From an uncultured Capnocytophaga sp. (GTDB lineage: Bacteria; Bacteroidota; Bacteroidia; Flavobacteriales; Flavobacteriaceae), in the NCBI GenBank assembly GCA_915070235.1, contig CAJZFM010000055.1:1-10122 (forward strand): 10,122 nt of DNA, read 5' to 3'. Under the pieces are notes generated by a model, which did not search any database, was not told the DNA's origin, and worked only from the letters and a program-made list of their open reading frames with translations. The position numbers and the translations under genes are program-made. Positions 1 through 5,911 of the stretch are shown here, piece by piece (the stretch's first letter is position 1; every line of letters begins with the position of its first letter).

Positions 1-878
1 CTATAGCGGCACATAATTCCTTGTGTGTGAATCATATACTTACCTTTGCCAACGAAAAACAGAAACAACGTTGGCTACCCAAGCTCGCTACAGGTGAGCA
101 TATAGGGGCATGGGGGATTACCGAACACAATACAGGTTCCGATGCAGGAGGGATGCTCACTACAGCTGTTAAGGACGGCGCAGAATGGGTGCTCAATGGA
201 ACTAAGAACTTTATCACTCATGCCATTTCGGCCAATGTAGTGGTGGTTATCGCCCGTACAGGAGAGAAAGGAGACAAACATGGTATGACAGCTTTCGTAG
301 TAGAGAAAGGTACCCCAGGCTTTACCAATGGAAAGAAAATAGACAAGATGGGTATGCGTGCCAGCGAGACTGCGGAGCTTGTATTCCAAGATTGTCGTAT
401 CCCTGACGAAAACCGCTTAGGCGAAGTAGGGGAGGGCTTTATCCAAGCAATGAAAATACTTGATGGAGGGCGTATCTCTATCGGGGCACTTTCTTTAGGA
501 ACAGCTAAAGGGGCTGTAAAGGCAGCTATACAGTATGCCAAGGAGCGTACTCAGTTTGGCAAGCCGATTATTGCTTTCCAAGCGATTGGCTTTAAGCTCG
601 CGGAACTCTCCACCGAGATAGAAGCGGCAGAGCTGATGCTACATAAGGCAGCACATCTGAAACAGACCCATCAGCCTGTTACCCAGCAAGCAGCCATGGC
701 CAAGCTCTATGCTTCTGAACTCTGCGTAAAGGCGGGCAACGAAGCTATACAAATACATGGAGGTTATGGCTACACTACTGACTATCCTGTAGAGAAATTC
801 TATCGTGATGCAAAACTATGTACCATAGGCGAAGGTACTTCCGAGATCCTTAAACTCGTGATTAGTAGAAAACTGTAA
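1..878 (+). CDS. Acyl-CoA dehydrogenase, 3' part (5' end outside window)
   Basis: Oxidises acyl-CoA to trans-2-enoyl-CoA with FAD, passing electrons to electron-transfer flavoprotein; cytoplasmic, in fatty-acid or branched-chain amino-acid breakdown. The frame is open from base 3 to the window edge (it reads SIAAHNSLCVNHI), so the TTG at 21 is an internal Leu and not the start. About 291 residues are visible of roughly 380 usual, so the N-terminal helical domain is mostly missing. Visible family signatures are the flavin/substrate-binding segment WGITEHNTGSDAGG, the middle-to-C-terminal KERTQFGKPI segment, and near the end GGYGYTTDYPVEKFYRDAK followed by GEGTSEI. The Glu at codon 831-833 sits where short- and medium-chain acyl-CoA dehydrogenases keep their catalytic base. 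The stop is at 876-878. The thioesterase on the same strand follows after a repeat-filled gap, so a shared acyl-CoA role is possible. Substrate chain length cannot be told from this part. Confidence 0.95.
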   Translation, partial: IAAHNSLCVNHILTFANEKQKQRWLPKLATGEHIGAWGITEHNTGSDAGGMLTTAVKDGAEWVLNGTKNFITHAISANVVVVIARTGEKGDKHGMTAFVVEKGTPGFTNGKKIDKMGMRASETAELVFQDCRIPDENRLGEVGEGFIQAMKILDGGRISIGALSLGTAKGAVKAAIQYAKERTQFGKPIIAFQAIGFKLAELSTEIEAAELMLHKAAHLKQTHQPVTQQAAMAKLYASELCVKAGNEAIQIHGGYGYTTDYPVEKFYRDAKLCTIGEGTSEILKLVISRKL

Positions 879-879
879 T

Positions 880-959
880 TAATGATTAATATCACTAATG
901 ATTAATGCCACTAATGATTAATGCCACTGATGATTAATATCACTAATGATTAATGCCAG
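880..959. repeat. Five tandem 16-bp repeats
   Basis: Five head-to-tail units of 16 bp at 880-895, 896-911, 912-927, 928-943 and 944-959. Consensus is TAATGATTAATRYCAC: units 1 and 4 have AT at the variable pair, units 2, 3 and 5 have GC, unit 4 begins TGATG, and unit 5 ends in G. The block starts two bases after the acyl-CoA dehydrogenase stop codon. The core TAATGATTAAT is the reverse complement of the heptamer array that follows at 965-1034, so the two blocks can fold into a long AT-rich hairpin in RNA. Confidence 0.95.
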
Positions 960-964
960 AAGTA

Positions 965-1034
965 ATTAATCATTAATCATTAACCATTAATCATTAATCA
1001 TTAATCATTAACCATTAATCATTAACCATTAATC
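965..1034. repeat. Ten tandem 7-bp repeats (ATTAAYC)
   Basis: Ten uninterrupted heptamers from 965 to 1034. Seven read ATTAATC and three read ATTAACC (979-985, 1007-1013, 1021-1027); a degenerate eleventh (ATTGATT) follows at 1035-1041. The array ends 26 bp before the thioesterase start codon and is complementary to the core of the 16-bp units at 880-959. No TAnnTTTG promoter box is visible in 879-1060, so the thioesterase is either read through from upstream or uses an unrecognised promoter. Copy number could vary by slippage, which would alter the leader of the downstream gene. Confidence 0.95.
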
Positions 1035-1060
1035 ATTGATTACTAATAACTTATAAGAAC

Positions 1061-1585
1061 ATGAAAGCAAAGACTGTAGCAGCATCTCGTTCGGTTTCTA
1101 CCGACTTGGTATTACCCAATGAGACCAATCATTATGGTAATATGTTTGGGGGAGAACTCTTAGCACGTATGGACAGAGTAGGCACTATAGCCGCTGTACG
1201 CCATTCGGGCTGCGTGGTCGTAACGGCCGCGGTTAATTCCGTCTCCTTCAACAAAATCATTCCTCAGGGTAGCATGGTTACTATAGAAGCCTCCCTTTCG
1301 CGCGCCTTTACCTCGTCCATGGAGGTGTATATAGATGTGTGGGTGGAGGACTCCGCCAGTGGGGAGCGTATCAAGTCCAACGAGGCTATCTATACCTTTG
1401 TTGCCCTCAACGCAGAAGGCAAACCCGTGGCTGTACCAGAGGTAATACCAGAGACACCTTTGGAGAAAGAGCGCTATGAGGGTGCCCTTAGGCGCAAGCA
1501 ATTGAGCCTTGTGCTAGCAGGGCGTATCAAGCCACACGATGCCACTGAACTCCAAGCACTTTTCCAAGAATTAGAGAATCAATAA
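1061..1585 (+). CDS. Acyl-CoA thioesterase (hotdog fold, YciA/BACH-like)
   Basis: Hydrolyses acyl-CoA to free fatty acid and CoA in the cytoplasm. The 174-residue protein is one hotdog domain of typical length. The N-terminal stretch at about residues 18-40 (LPNETNHYGNMFGGELLARMD) matches the family pattern N-x2-G-x2-FGG-x5-MD; Asn23 and Asp38 fall where related acyl-CoA hydrolases keep their active-site residues. Later segments VDVWVED-like and SNEAIYTFVALNAEGKPVAVP match the central strands. The C-terminal 40 residues are charged and helical. The ATG at 1061 is chosen because the family motif begins about 18 residues in and the repeat array lies just upstream. Its last 7 bp overlap the end of rarA on the other strand. 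Placement after an acyl-CoA dehydrogenase suggests acyl-CoA turnover, but substrate preference is not evident. Confidence 0.92.
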   Translation: MKAKTVAASRSVSTDLVLPNETNHYGNMFGGELLARMDRVGTIAAVRHSGCVVVTAAVNSVSFNKIIPQGSMVTIEASLSRAFTSSMEVYIDVWVEDSASGERIKSNEAIYTFVALNAEGKPVAVPEVIPETPLEKERYEGALRRKQLSLVLAGRIKPHDATELQALFQELENQ

Positions 1586-2865
1586 CCATAGCGATCGCCC
1601 CATAAGGATTTTAAATAAGCCTTTAGGGCGTTTTCTTTGGGGTTATCACAAGGTTCGTATAGGGTCATACCCTGGAGCGCGTCGGGCATAAAGTCTTGGA
1701 AAACAAAGTTATAAGGGTAGTCATGAGCATACTTGTAGTCCTTTCCATAGGATAGCTCCTTCATCAGTGTAGTGGGAGCATTGCGCAGGTGTAAGGGTAC
1801 AGGTAAGTTGCCTTGTTGCTTGACTAATTGTTGTGCTTTGCCAATAGCCTTGTAGGAAGCATTGCTCTTAGGCGATGAGGCCAAATAGATGGCACATTGG
1901 CTTAAGATAATCCGAGACTCAGGATAACCAATGACAGTTACCGCTTGGAAAGTATTATTGGCCAAAACCAGCGCCATAGGATTGGCATTGCCTATGTCCT
2001 CACTGGCCAAGATGAGCATACGCCTTGCGATAAACTTGACATCTTCTCCGCCCTCAATCATGCGGGCAAGCCAATATACGGCTGCATTGGGGTCACTACC
2101 CCGTATGGACTTGATAAAGGCTGAGATAATGTCGTAATGTTGCTCGCCAGTCTTGTCATAGAGTACTGTGTTCTGCTGTACAATTTCCAGTACCTTGTCA
2201 TTGGTAATAACGATTTCTTCTCCTTGGGCAAAAGTATTGACAATCAGCTCAAAAGTGTTGAGTAATTTGCGGCCATCACCATCGGAAAGCCTTAGCAGCG
2301 CTTCGGTTTCTTTGAGGGTGATGTTTTTTTGTTTTAGTTCCACGTCCTGCTTTATAGCGCGATCAAGCAGAGCCAAGAGGTCTTCTTTCTCAAAAGGCTT
2401 GAGGGTATATACCTGACAGCGAGATAGCAGCGCAGGAATCACCTCAAAGCTGGGGTTTTCCGTCGTAGCCCCAATAAGGGTTACCCAGCCCCGCTCTACC
2501 GCCTCCAAAAGGGAATCCTGCTGGGTCTTGTTGAACCTATGGATTTCGTCAATGAAGATGATGGGGTTGCGAGTGGTGAAGAGACCCTGTTCTCGCTTGG
2601 ATTTCTCTATAATATCCCTGACCTCCTTAATTCCACTACTGATAGCACTAAGAGAGAAAAAAGCACGCTGGCTCTCCTTGGCAATGATGTAGGCCAAGGT
2701 AGTCTTTCCAGTGCCAGGAGGCCCCCAGAAGATGAGCGAAGGAGTAATTCCCTTTTCTATTTGCATACGTAGAGCACCTTTCTCTCCTACAAGGTGAGAC
2801 TGGCTGATATAATCGGCAAGGCGTATAGGGCGCATACGCTCGGCAAGAGGACGAGAGTCAAACAT
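1579..2865 (-). CDS. rarA: Replication-associated recombination protein A (RarA/MgsA AAA+ ATPase)
   Basis: Clamp-loader-like AAA+ ATPase (bacterial counterpart of Mgs1/WRNIP1) that acts at stalled replication forks and interacts with SSB in characterised homologues. The 428 residues are close to the family's usual length. Visible motifs are Walker A GPPGTGKT at 48-55, Walker B IIFIDEIHRF at 102-111, sensor 1 GATTENPSF at 132-140 and the arginine-finger segment SRC at 148-150. The C-terminal half has the conserved RGSDPNAAVYWLARM and ASEDIGNANP segments of the tetramerisation region. The ATG at 2865 precedes the usual DSRPLAERMRP opening. No TAnnTTTG box is seen upstream; the hairpin at 2893-2936 separates it from the hydrolase, so it may depend on partial read-through. 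Its 3' end overlaps the convergent thioesterase by 7 bp. Confidence 0.97.
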   Translation of the reverse strand: MFDSRPLAERMRPIRLADYISQSHLVGEKGALRMQIEKGITPSLIFWGPPGTGKTTLAYIIAKESQRAFFSLSAISSGIKEVRDIIEKSKREQGLFTTRNPIIFIDEIHRFNKTQQDSLLEAVERGWVTLIGATTENPSFEVIPALLSRCQVYTLKPFEKEDLLALLDRAIKQDVELKQKNITLKETEALLRLSDGDGRKLLNTFELIVNTFAQGEEIVITNDKVLEIVQQNTVLYDKTGEQHYDIISAFIKSIRGSDPNAAVYWLARMIEGGEDVKFIARRMLILASEDIGNANPMALVLANNTFQAVTVIGYPESRIILSQCAIYLASSPKSNASYKAIGKAQQLVKQQGNLPVPLHLRNAPTTLMKELSYGKDYKYAHDYPYNFVFQDFMPDALQGMTLYEPCDNPKENALKAYLKSLWGDRYGY

Positions 2866-2892
2866 CTAATTAGAGTAGAAAATAAAAAGTAA

Positions 2893-2936
2893 AAGGTAAT
2901 AGGTAAAACTTATAAGAGCATTTTACCTATTACCTT
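2893..2936 (-). terminator. Rho-independent-type hairpin after the hydrolase operon
   Basis: A perfect 16-bp inverted repeat: arm 2893-2908 pairs with 2921-2936 around a 12-nt loop. Read on the minus strand it begins 15 bp after the hydrolase stop codon and is followed by a T-rich tract (rc of 2878-2892, TTTTACTTTTTATTTTC). The stem is AT-rich, so termination may be partial and allow transcription into rarA. The left arm is built from 7-bp near-repeats ending in GTA (2885-2891, 2892-2898, 2899-2905). Confidence 0.75.
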
Positions 2937-2951
2937 CTTACTCATTTAAAA

Positions 2952-3497
2952 TTATTTTTTAAAAATTTCTTCTACCTTGTGCAGTAGGGCAGGGAAGGTA
3001 TGGAAACCGTCCTCTTCCTTGAAGTGCCCTCCGTGAGGGTAGCGTATCAGTACACTATCCAAATGGCGGGAAAGGTCATCTATCATCTGGTAAGGAACGC
3101 TTTGGTCGTCTAAGGCAGCAAATACATAGGAGTTTTCCAGTGGTGCGATAGAGGGCTGTGCCTTGTATAATGCGATAAAGGGGTCAAGCTGTGGCAAGCG
3201 CTTGAGCGGCTCATCAAAGCCTGATACCAAGATCGTACCCAAGGCCTTAGCACCTGTGTTGGCCAAGTAGGTGAGTACGGAGACACACCCTACACTGTGG
3301 CCTATGAGTACCGTTTGGTCGTCCATATGAATTTCCTTCTTGAGGAACTCCAACCACTCCTCAGCCTTAGGGGCGGTAGGGTTGGGCATTGGCAAGCAAA
3401 AACAAGAGATATTTCTCTTGGCTAATTCTCCCACAAGATAAGCAAACCAGTGCTTATCCAAAGCGGAATTGAGTCCGTGTACTATGTAAACTTTCAT
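2952..3497 (-). CDS. Small alpha/beta hydrolase, RBBP9/YdeN-like serine hydrolase
   Basis: A 181-residue cytoplasmic alpha/beta hydrolase of the size typical for the RBBP9/YdeN group. The N-terminus VYIVHGLNSALDKHWF carries the oxyanion-side HG motif at 7-8. The nucleophile elbow is GHSVG at 66-70 (Ser68), the acid is probably Asp131 in DDQSVP, and the base is His158 in HGGHF, so the catalytic triad appears complete. No signal peptide is present. The start at 3497 is only 9 bp after the stop of the PLP enzyme, so the two genes form one operon, and a terminator follows at 2893-2936. The substrate is unknown. Linkage to an acyl-CoA-consuming enzyme suggests an ester or thioester substrate, but that is inference from position only. 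Confidence 0.9.
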   Translation of the reverse strand: MKVYIVHGLNSALDKHWFAYLVGELAKRNISCFCLPMPNPTAPKAEEWLEFLKKEIHMDDQTVLIGHSVGCVSVLTYLANTGAKALGTILVSGFDEPLKRLPQLDPFIALYKAQPSIAPLENSYVFAALDDQSVPYQMIDDLSRHLDSVLIRYPHGGHFKEEDGFHTFPALLHKVEEIFKK

Positions 3498-3506
3498 GAT
3501 ATATGG

Positions 3507-4772
3507 TTATTTTTCATCACCCATTTCTGCTTCAAGAGCAGCATTTTGAGCGCGATATACCCCTCCTTCGAGCTTGCTTCGGATGGCTGAGAAAGCCTCC
3601 AGCGTACGCTCTATATCCTCCATAGAATGGGAGGCAGTAGGGATAATGCGCAAGAGTATCATACCCTTAGGAATTACAGGATAGACCACTATGGAGAGGA
3701 ATATACCGTAATGTTCGCGTAAGTCATTGACCATAGCCATAGCCTCAGGAATACTTCCTTCTAAGAAGACAGGAGTTACACAAGTGTTGGTACTACCTAT
3801 GTTGAACCCTCTGGAGCGAAGGCCATTCTGTAGGGCATGTACATTGTCCCAAAGTTTCTTTCTTAGCTCTGGCATATTCTGTAGCATCTCCAAGCGCTTG
3901 AGACCCCCTTTGACAAAGATCATAGGGAGGGATTTGGCAAACATCTGGGAGCGTAGGTTGTACTTGAGGTATTCTATGATCTCCTTATCACCTGCTACAA
4001 AGGCACCAATGCCAGCCATGGACTTGGCAAAGGTGGAGAAGTATAGGTCTATCTGGTCTTGTACGCCTTGTTCTTCGCCAGTACCAGCGCCTGTCTTACC
4101 AAGCATACCAAAGCCATGGGCATCATCTACCAATAGGCGGAACCCATATTGCTCTTTGTAGGCGAGGATTTCTTTGAGCTTACCTTGCTGGCCACGCATA
4201 CCAAATACCCCTTCGGTGATAACCAAAATACCTCCGCCAGTGGTTTCTGCTAAGCGCTTGGCACGTTCTATATTCTTGGCAAAGCTCTCTATATCATTGT
4301 GTTGGTAAGTGAATCGCTTTCCAAAGTGTAGGCGAACCCCGTCAATGATACAAGCATGGCAATCGGCATCATATACAATAATATCATTCTTGGTAACCAA
4401 AGCGTCAATGATAGAAACCATTCCTTGATAACCGAAATTAAGTAGGTAAGCTGCCTCTTTGTGGACAAACTTGGCCAAGCGTTGTTCCAATTCCTCATGT
4501 AGGGTGGTGTGCCCACTCATCATACGGGCACCCATAGGATAGGCCGCTCCATACTCAGCCGCAGCATCGGCATCGGCCTTGCGCACCTCAGGGTGGTTGG
4601 CCAGACCTAAATAATCATTAATGCTCCAGTTGAGCACTTCCTTCCCTTGGAATTTCATGTGAGGGCCAAGAGCACCTTCTAATTTTGGGAAAACATAATA
4701 ACCTTCAGCATGCGAAGCCCAGCGGCCTATATTGCCTTTGTTGGTTTTTATGTGTTCAAATAAATCCTTCAT
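3507..4772 (-). CDS. PLP-dependent alpha-oxoamine synthase (serine palmitoyltransferase / cysteate acyltransferase-like)
   Basis: Member of the family that condenses an amino acid with acyl-CoA and releases CO2 (SPT, KBL, ALAS, BioF). The 421 residues contain the substrate segment SINDYLGLANHPE (50-62), the PLP-stacking His139 in DADCHACIIDG, the PLP-ring Asp216/His219 motif VDDAHGFG (215-222) and the Schiff-base lysine K250 in STFAKSMAGIGAF. Likely products are 3-ketosphinganine (from serine) or the capnine precursor (from cysteate); the amino-acid specificity cannot be read directly. The start at 4772 (MKDLFEHI) is preferred over the ATG at 4805, because the -7 promoter box at 4795-4802 lies between them. 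It is the first gene of an operon with the serine hydrolase and is divergent from the S24-type regulator. The tail after about residue 400 is charged and looks dispensable. Confidence 0.9.
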   Translation of the reverse strand: MKDLFEHIKTNKGNIGRWASHAEGYYVFPKLEGALGPHMKFQGKEVLNWSINDYLGLANHPEVRKADADAAAEYGAAYPMGARMMSGHTTLHEELEQRLAKFVHKEAAYLLNFGYQGMVSIIDALVTKNDIIVYDADCHACIIDGVRLHFGKRFTYQHNDIESFAKNIERAKRLAETTGGGILVITEGVFGMRGQQGKLKEILAYKEQYGFRLLVDDAHGFGMLGKTGAGTGEEQGVQDQIDLYFSTFAKSMAGIGAFVAGDKEIIEYLKYNLRSQMFAKSLPMIFVKGGLKRLEMLQNMPELRKKLWDNVHALQNGLRSRGFNIGSTNTCVTPVFLEGSIPEAMAMVNDLREHYGIFLSIVVYPVIPKGMILLRIIPTASHSMEDIERTLEAFSAIRSKLEGGVYRAQNAALEAEMGDEK

Positions 4773-4794
4773 TTTTTTAGTTCTTAAGACGGTA

Positions 4795-4820
4795 CAAAAA
4801 TACATAATTATTTTGGGTTA
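4795..4820 (-). promoter_or_regulatory. Promoter of the PLP-enzyme operon with TAACCCAA box
   Basis: On the minus strand, TATTTTTG (4795-4802) fits the Bacteroidota -7 consensus TAnnTTTG and lies 22 bp before the ATG at 4772. Exactly 10 bp upstream of it is TAACCCAA (4813-4820). No good TTTG/TTG -33 element is seen at the expected distance (about 4822-4826 reads GTATA), so this promoter may need an activator. The same box and spacing occur in the divergent regulator promoter. Confidence 0.65.
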
Positions 4821-4852
4821 ATATACTTTTTTTGAAAAAATCTTTGTTTTTG

Positions 4853-4884
4853 CTTGTATAACCCAATTTTTTGTTGTACTTTTG
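4853..4884 (+). promoter_or_regulatory. Promoter of the S24-type regulator with TAACCCAA box
   Basis: TACTTTTG at 4877-4884 fits the -7 consensus TAnnTTTG, with CTTG at 4853-4856 as a -33 element 20 bp upstream. The spacer contains TAACCCAA (4859-4866), ending 10 bp before the -7 box, the same geometry as in the divergent promoter at 4795-4820. Transcription should start near 4890, giving a leader of about 25 nt before the ATG at 4916. Confidence 0.7.
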
Positions 4885-4886
4885 CC

Positions 4887-4899
4887 ACATATCATATGT
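4887..4899. promoter_or_regulatory. Perfect 13-bp palindrome at the predicted transcription start (candidate operator)
   Basis: ACATAT-C-ATATGT is a perfect 6-1-6 palindrome placed 2 bp after the -7 box of the regulator gene, so it should cover its transcription start. That position suits a repressor site and suggests autoregulation, as in many S24/LexA-type regulators. No other copy was noticed near the divergent promoter. Operator function is inferred only from symmetry and position. Confidence 0.4.
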
Positions 4900-4915
4900 T
4901 TAACTTTTGTAACTT

Positions 4916-5857
4916 ATGGAAGAACAGTTTGATACCAGCAAAGCCGCTATGTCCCGAAGGCTCAATGAAGTATTCTTGTACATACGGAAAAATACAGAAT
5001 ATGTTACCCAAACCCTTTTTGCTCAGAAGATTAAGGAACCTCGTAGCAACCTCTCAGCTGCCCTTAACGGCAATGAGAAGTACATGACCGAAGGGGTAGT
5101 AAAAAAAGTGGTAGCGGCCTTTCCTGAAATAGACAAGGAATGGATGCTCTCAGGTCGTGGAGAGATGCTTGTGGAAGGAGACTATGAGGATGGAGGCGCG
5201 TTCCTCAAGGCAGAACGAGAGAAATATGGCCTTACCCTAACGGATATATACGAGCATACCCATATCCCTGTGAGAAAGCTCAAAGCCTATGAGATGCATG
5301 AGGAAGAGATGCCCGACAGAACCCGAGCCCTCTTGGAACTCTATTTTGATCAAGTAGCCTATGAGTACGAAAGTCAAGATGATGAGGATCTAAATATCCC
5401 AATTCTAAAGACAGAAGTAGTCTCTTCTTCGGTGAAAGTGCCTTATTATGATGTGGATTTTGCAGGAGGCTGGTCTACGGAGGAGCTTTTCTCACAGTCC
5501 AAACCCTCCTTTATCATCAGCTCGCCTGACTTTGATAGGGCTGATTTTGCTTGTAACCTTATAGGAAACTCTATCTCCCGACGTATCCGTAGTGGTTCTG
5601 TTATAGGACTAAAGCGTATAGAGGACTGGCAAACGTATTTTCCGACCAACGAACTCTATGGGGTGATTACCAAAAACCAAATTCGCACAGTGAAAATCGT
5701 CAAGCGCAGTAAGCAAAAAGGCTTCTTGGAACTCATACCCGATCCCTTGCCAGAGCTTAATAACCCACCTTATGAGCCAGAACTTATTCCTATGACCTAT
5801 GTAGTGGAGTTCTATCAGGTAGTGGCGTGGGCGTTCTTTGAGAGAATCGCCATGTAA
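4916..5857 (+). CDS. LexA/S24-like transcriptional regulator with two HTH-like segments
   Basis: A 313-residue cytoplasmic DNA-binding regulator. Residues about 13-85 form an XRE-like helix-turn-helix (TLFAQKIKEPRSNLSAALNGNEKYMTEGVVKKVVAAFPEIDKEWMLSGRGEM in outline, typical of Bacteroidota phage-repressor-like proteins). Residues about 95-143 look like a second HTH (LKAEREKYGLTLTDIYEHTHI, then KLKAYE). Residues about 174-313 match the S24 peptidase fold: a possible self-cleavage bond Ala183-Gly184 in VPYYDVDFAGG, nucleophile Ser219 in GNS, and general-base Lys260 in RTVK, aligning with LexA Ala84-Gly85, Ser119 and Lys156. The start at 4916 follows a good promoter and a short leader. It is divergent from the PLP-enzyme operon, which it may control. 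A terminator follows at 5869-5907. The second HTH and cleavage competence are inferred by eye. Confidence 0.85.
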   Translation: MEEQFDTSKAAMSRRLNEVFLYIRKNTEYVTQTLFAQKIKEPRSNLSAALNGNEKYMTEGVVKKVVAAFPEIDKEWMLSGRGEMLVEGDYEDGGAFLKAEREKYGLTLTDIYEHTHIPVRKLKAYEMHEEEMPDRTRALLELYFDQVAYEYESQDDEDLNIPILKTEVVSSSVKVPYYDVDFAGGWSTEELFSQSKPSFIISSPDFDRADFACNLIGNSISRRIRSGSVIGLKRIEDWQTYFPTNELYGVITKNQIRTVKIVKRSKQKGFLELIPDPLPELNNPPYEPELIPMTYVVEFYQVVAWAFFERIAM

Positions 5858-5868
5858 GAGAAGAGCGA

Positions 5869-5907
5869 AAAGTGAAGAGTGAATAACTGCTTTTCACTCT
5901 TCACTTT
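5869..5907. terminator. Hairpin terminator between convergent genes
   Basis: A perfect 15-bp inverted repeat, 5869-5883 with 5893-5907, around a 9-nt loop. It lies 11 bp after the regulator's stop codon (+) and 4 bp after the ankyrin gene's stop codon (-), so it probably serves both. T-tracts are modest on either side. The left arm is made of heptamers AAAGTGA and AGAGTGA preceded by AGAGCGA, the same 7-bp periodic style as the hairpin at 2893-2936. Confidence 0.7.
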
Positions 5908-5911
5908 CCAT

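Noticed and set aside
21..878. Acyl-CoA dehydrogenase starting at the TTG at 21
   Set aside because: The frame is open to the window edge and the upstream codons fit the family; the TTG is an internal Leu and the gene is partial.
880..1034. CRISPR array
   Set aside because: The units are contiguous 16-mers and 7-mers without unique spacers, and no cas gene is present.
4773..4805. Eleven extra N-terminal residues on the PLP enzyme (start at 4805)
   Set aside because: The -7 promoter box at 4795-4802 lies downstream of that ATG, and the residues MYFCTVLRTKK do not resemble the family N-terminus.
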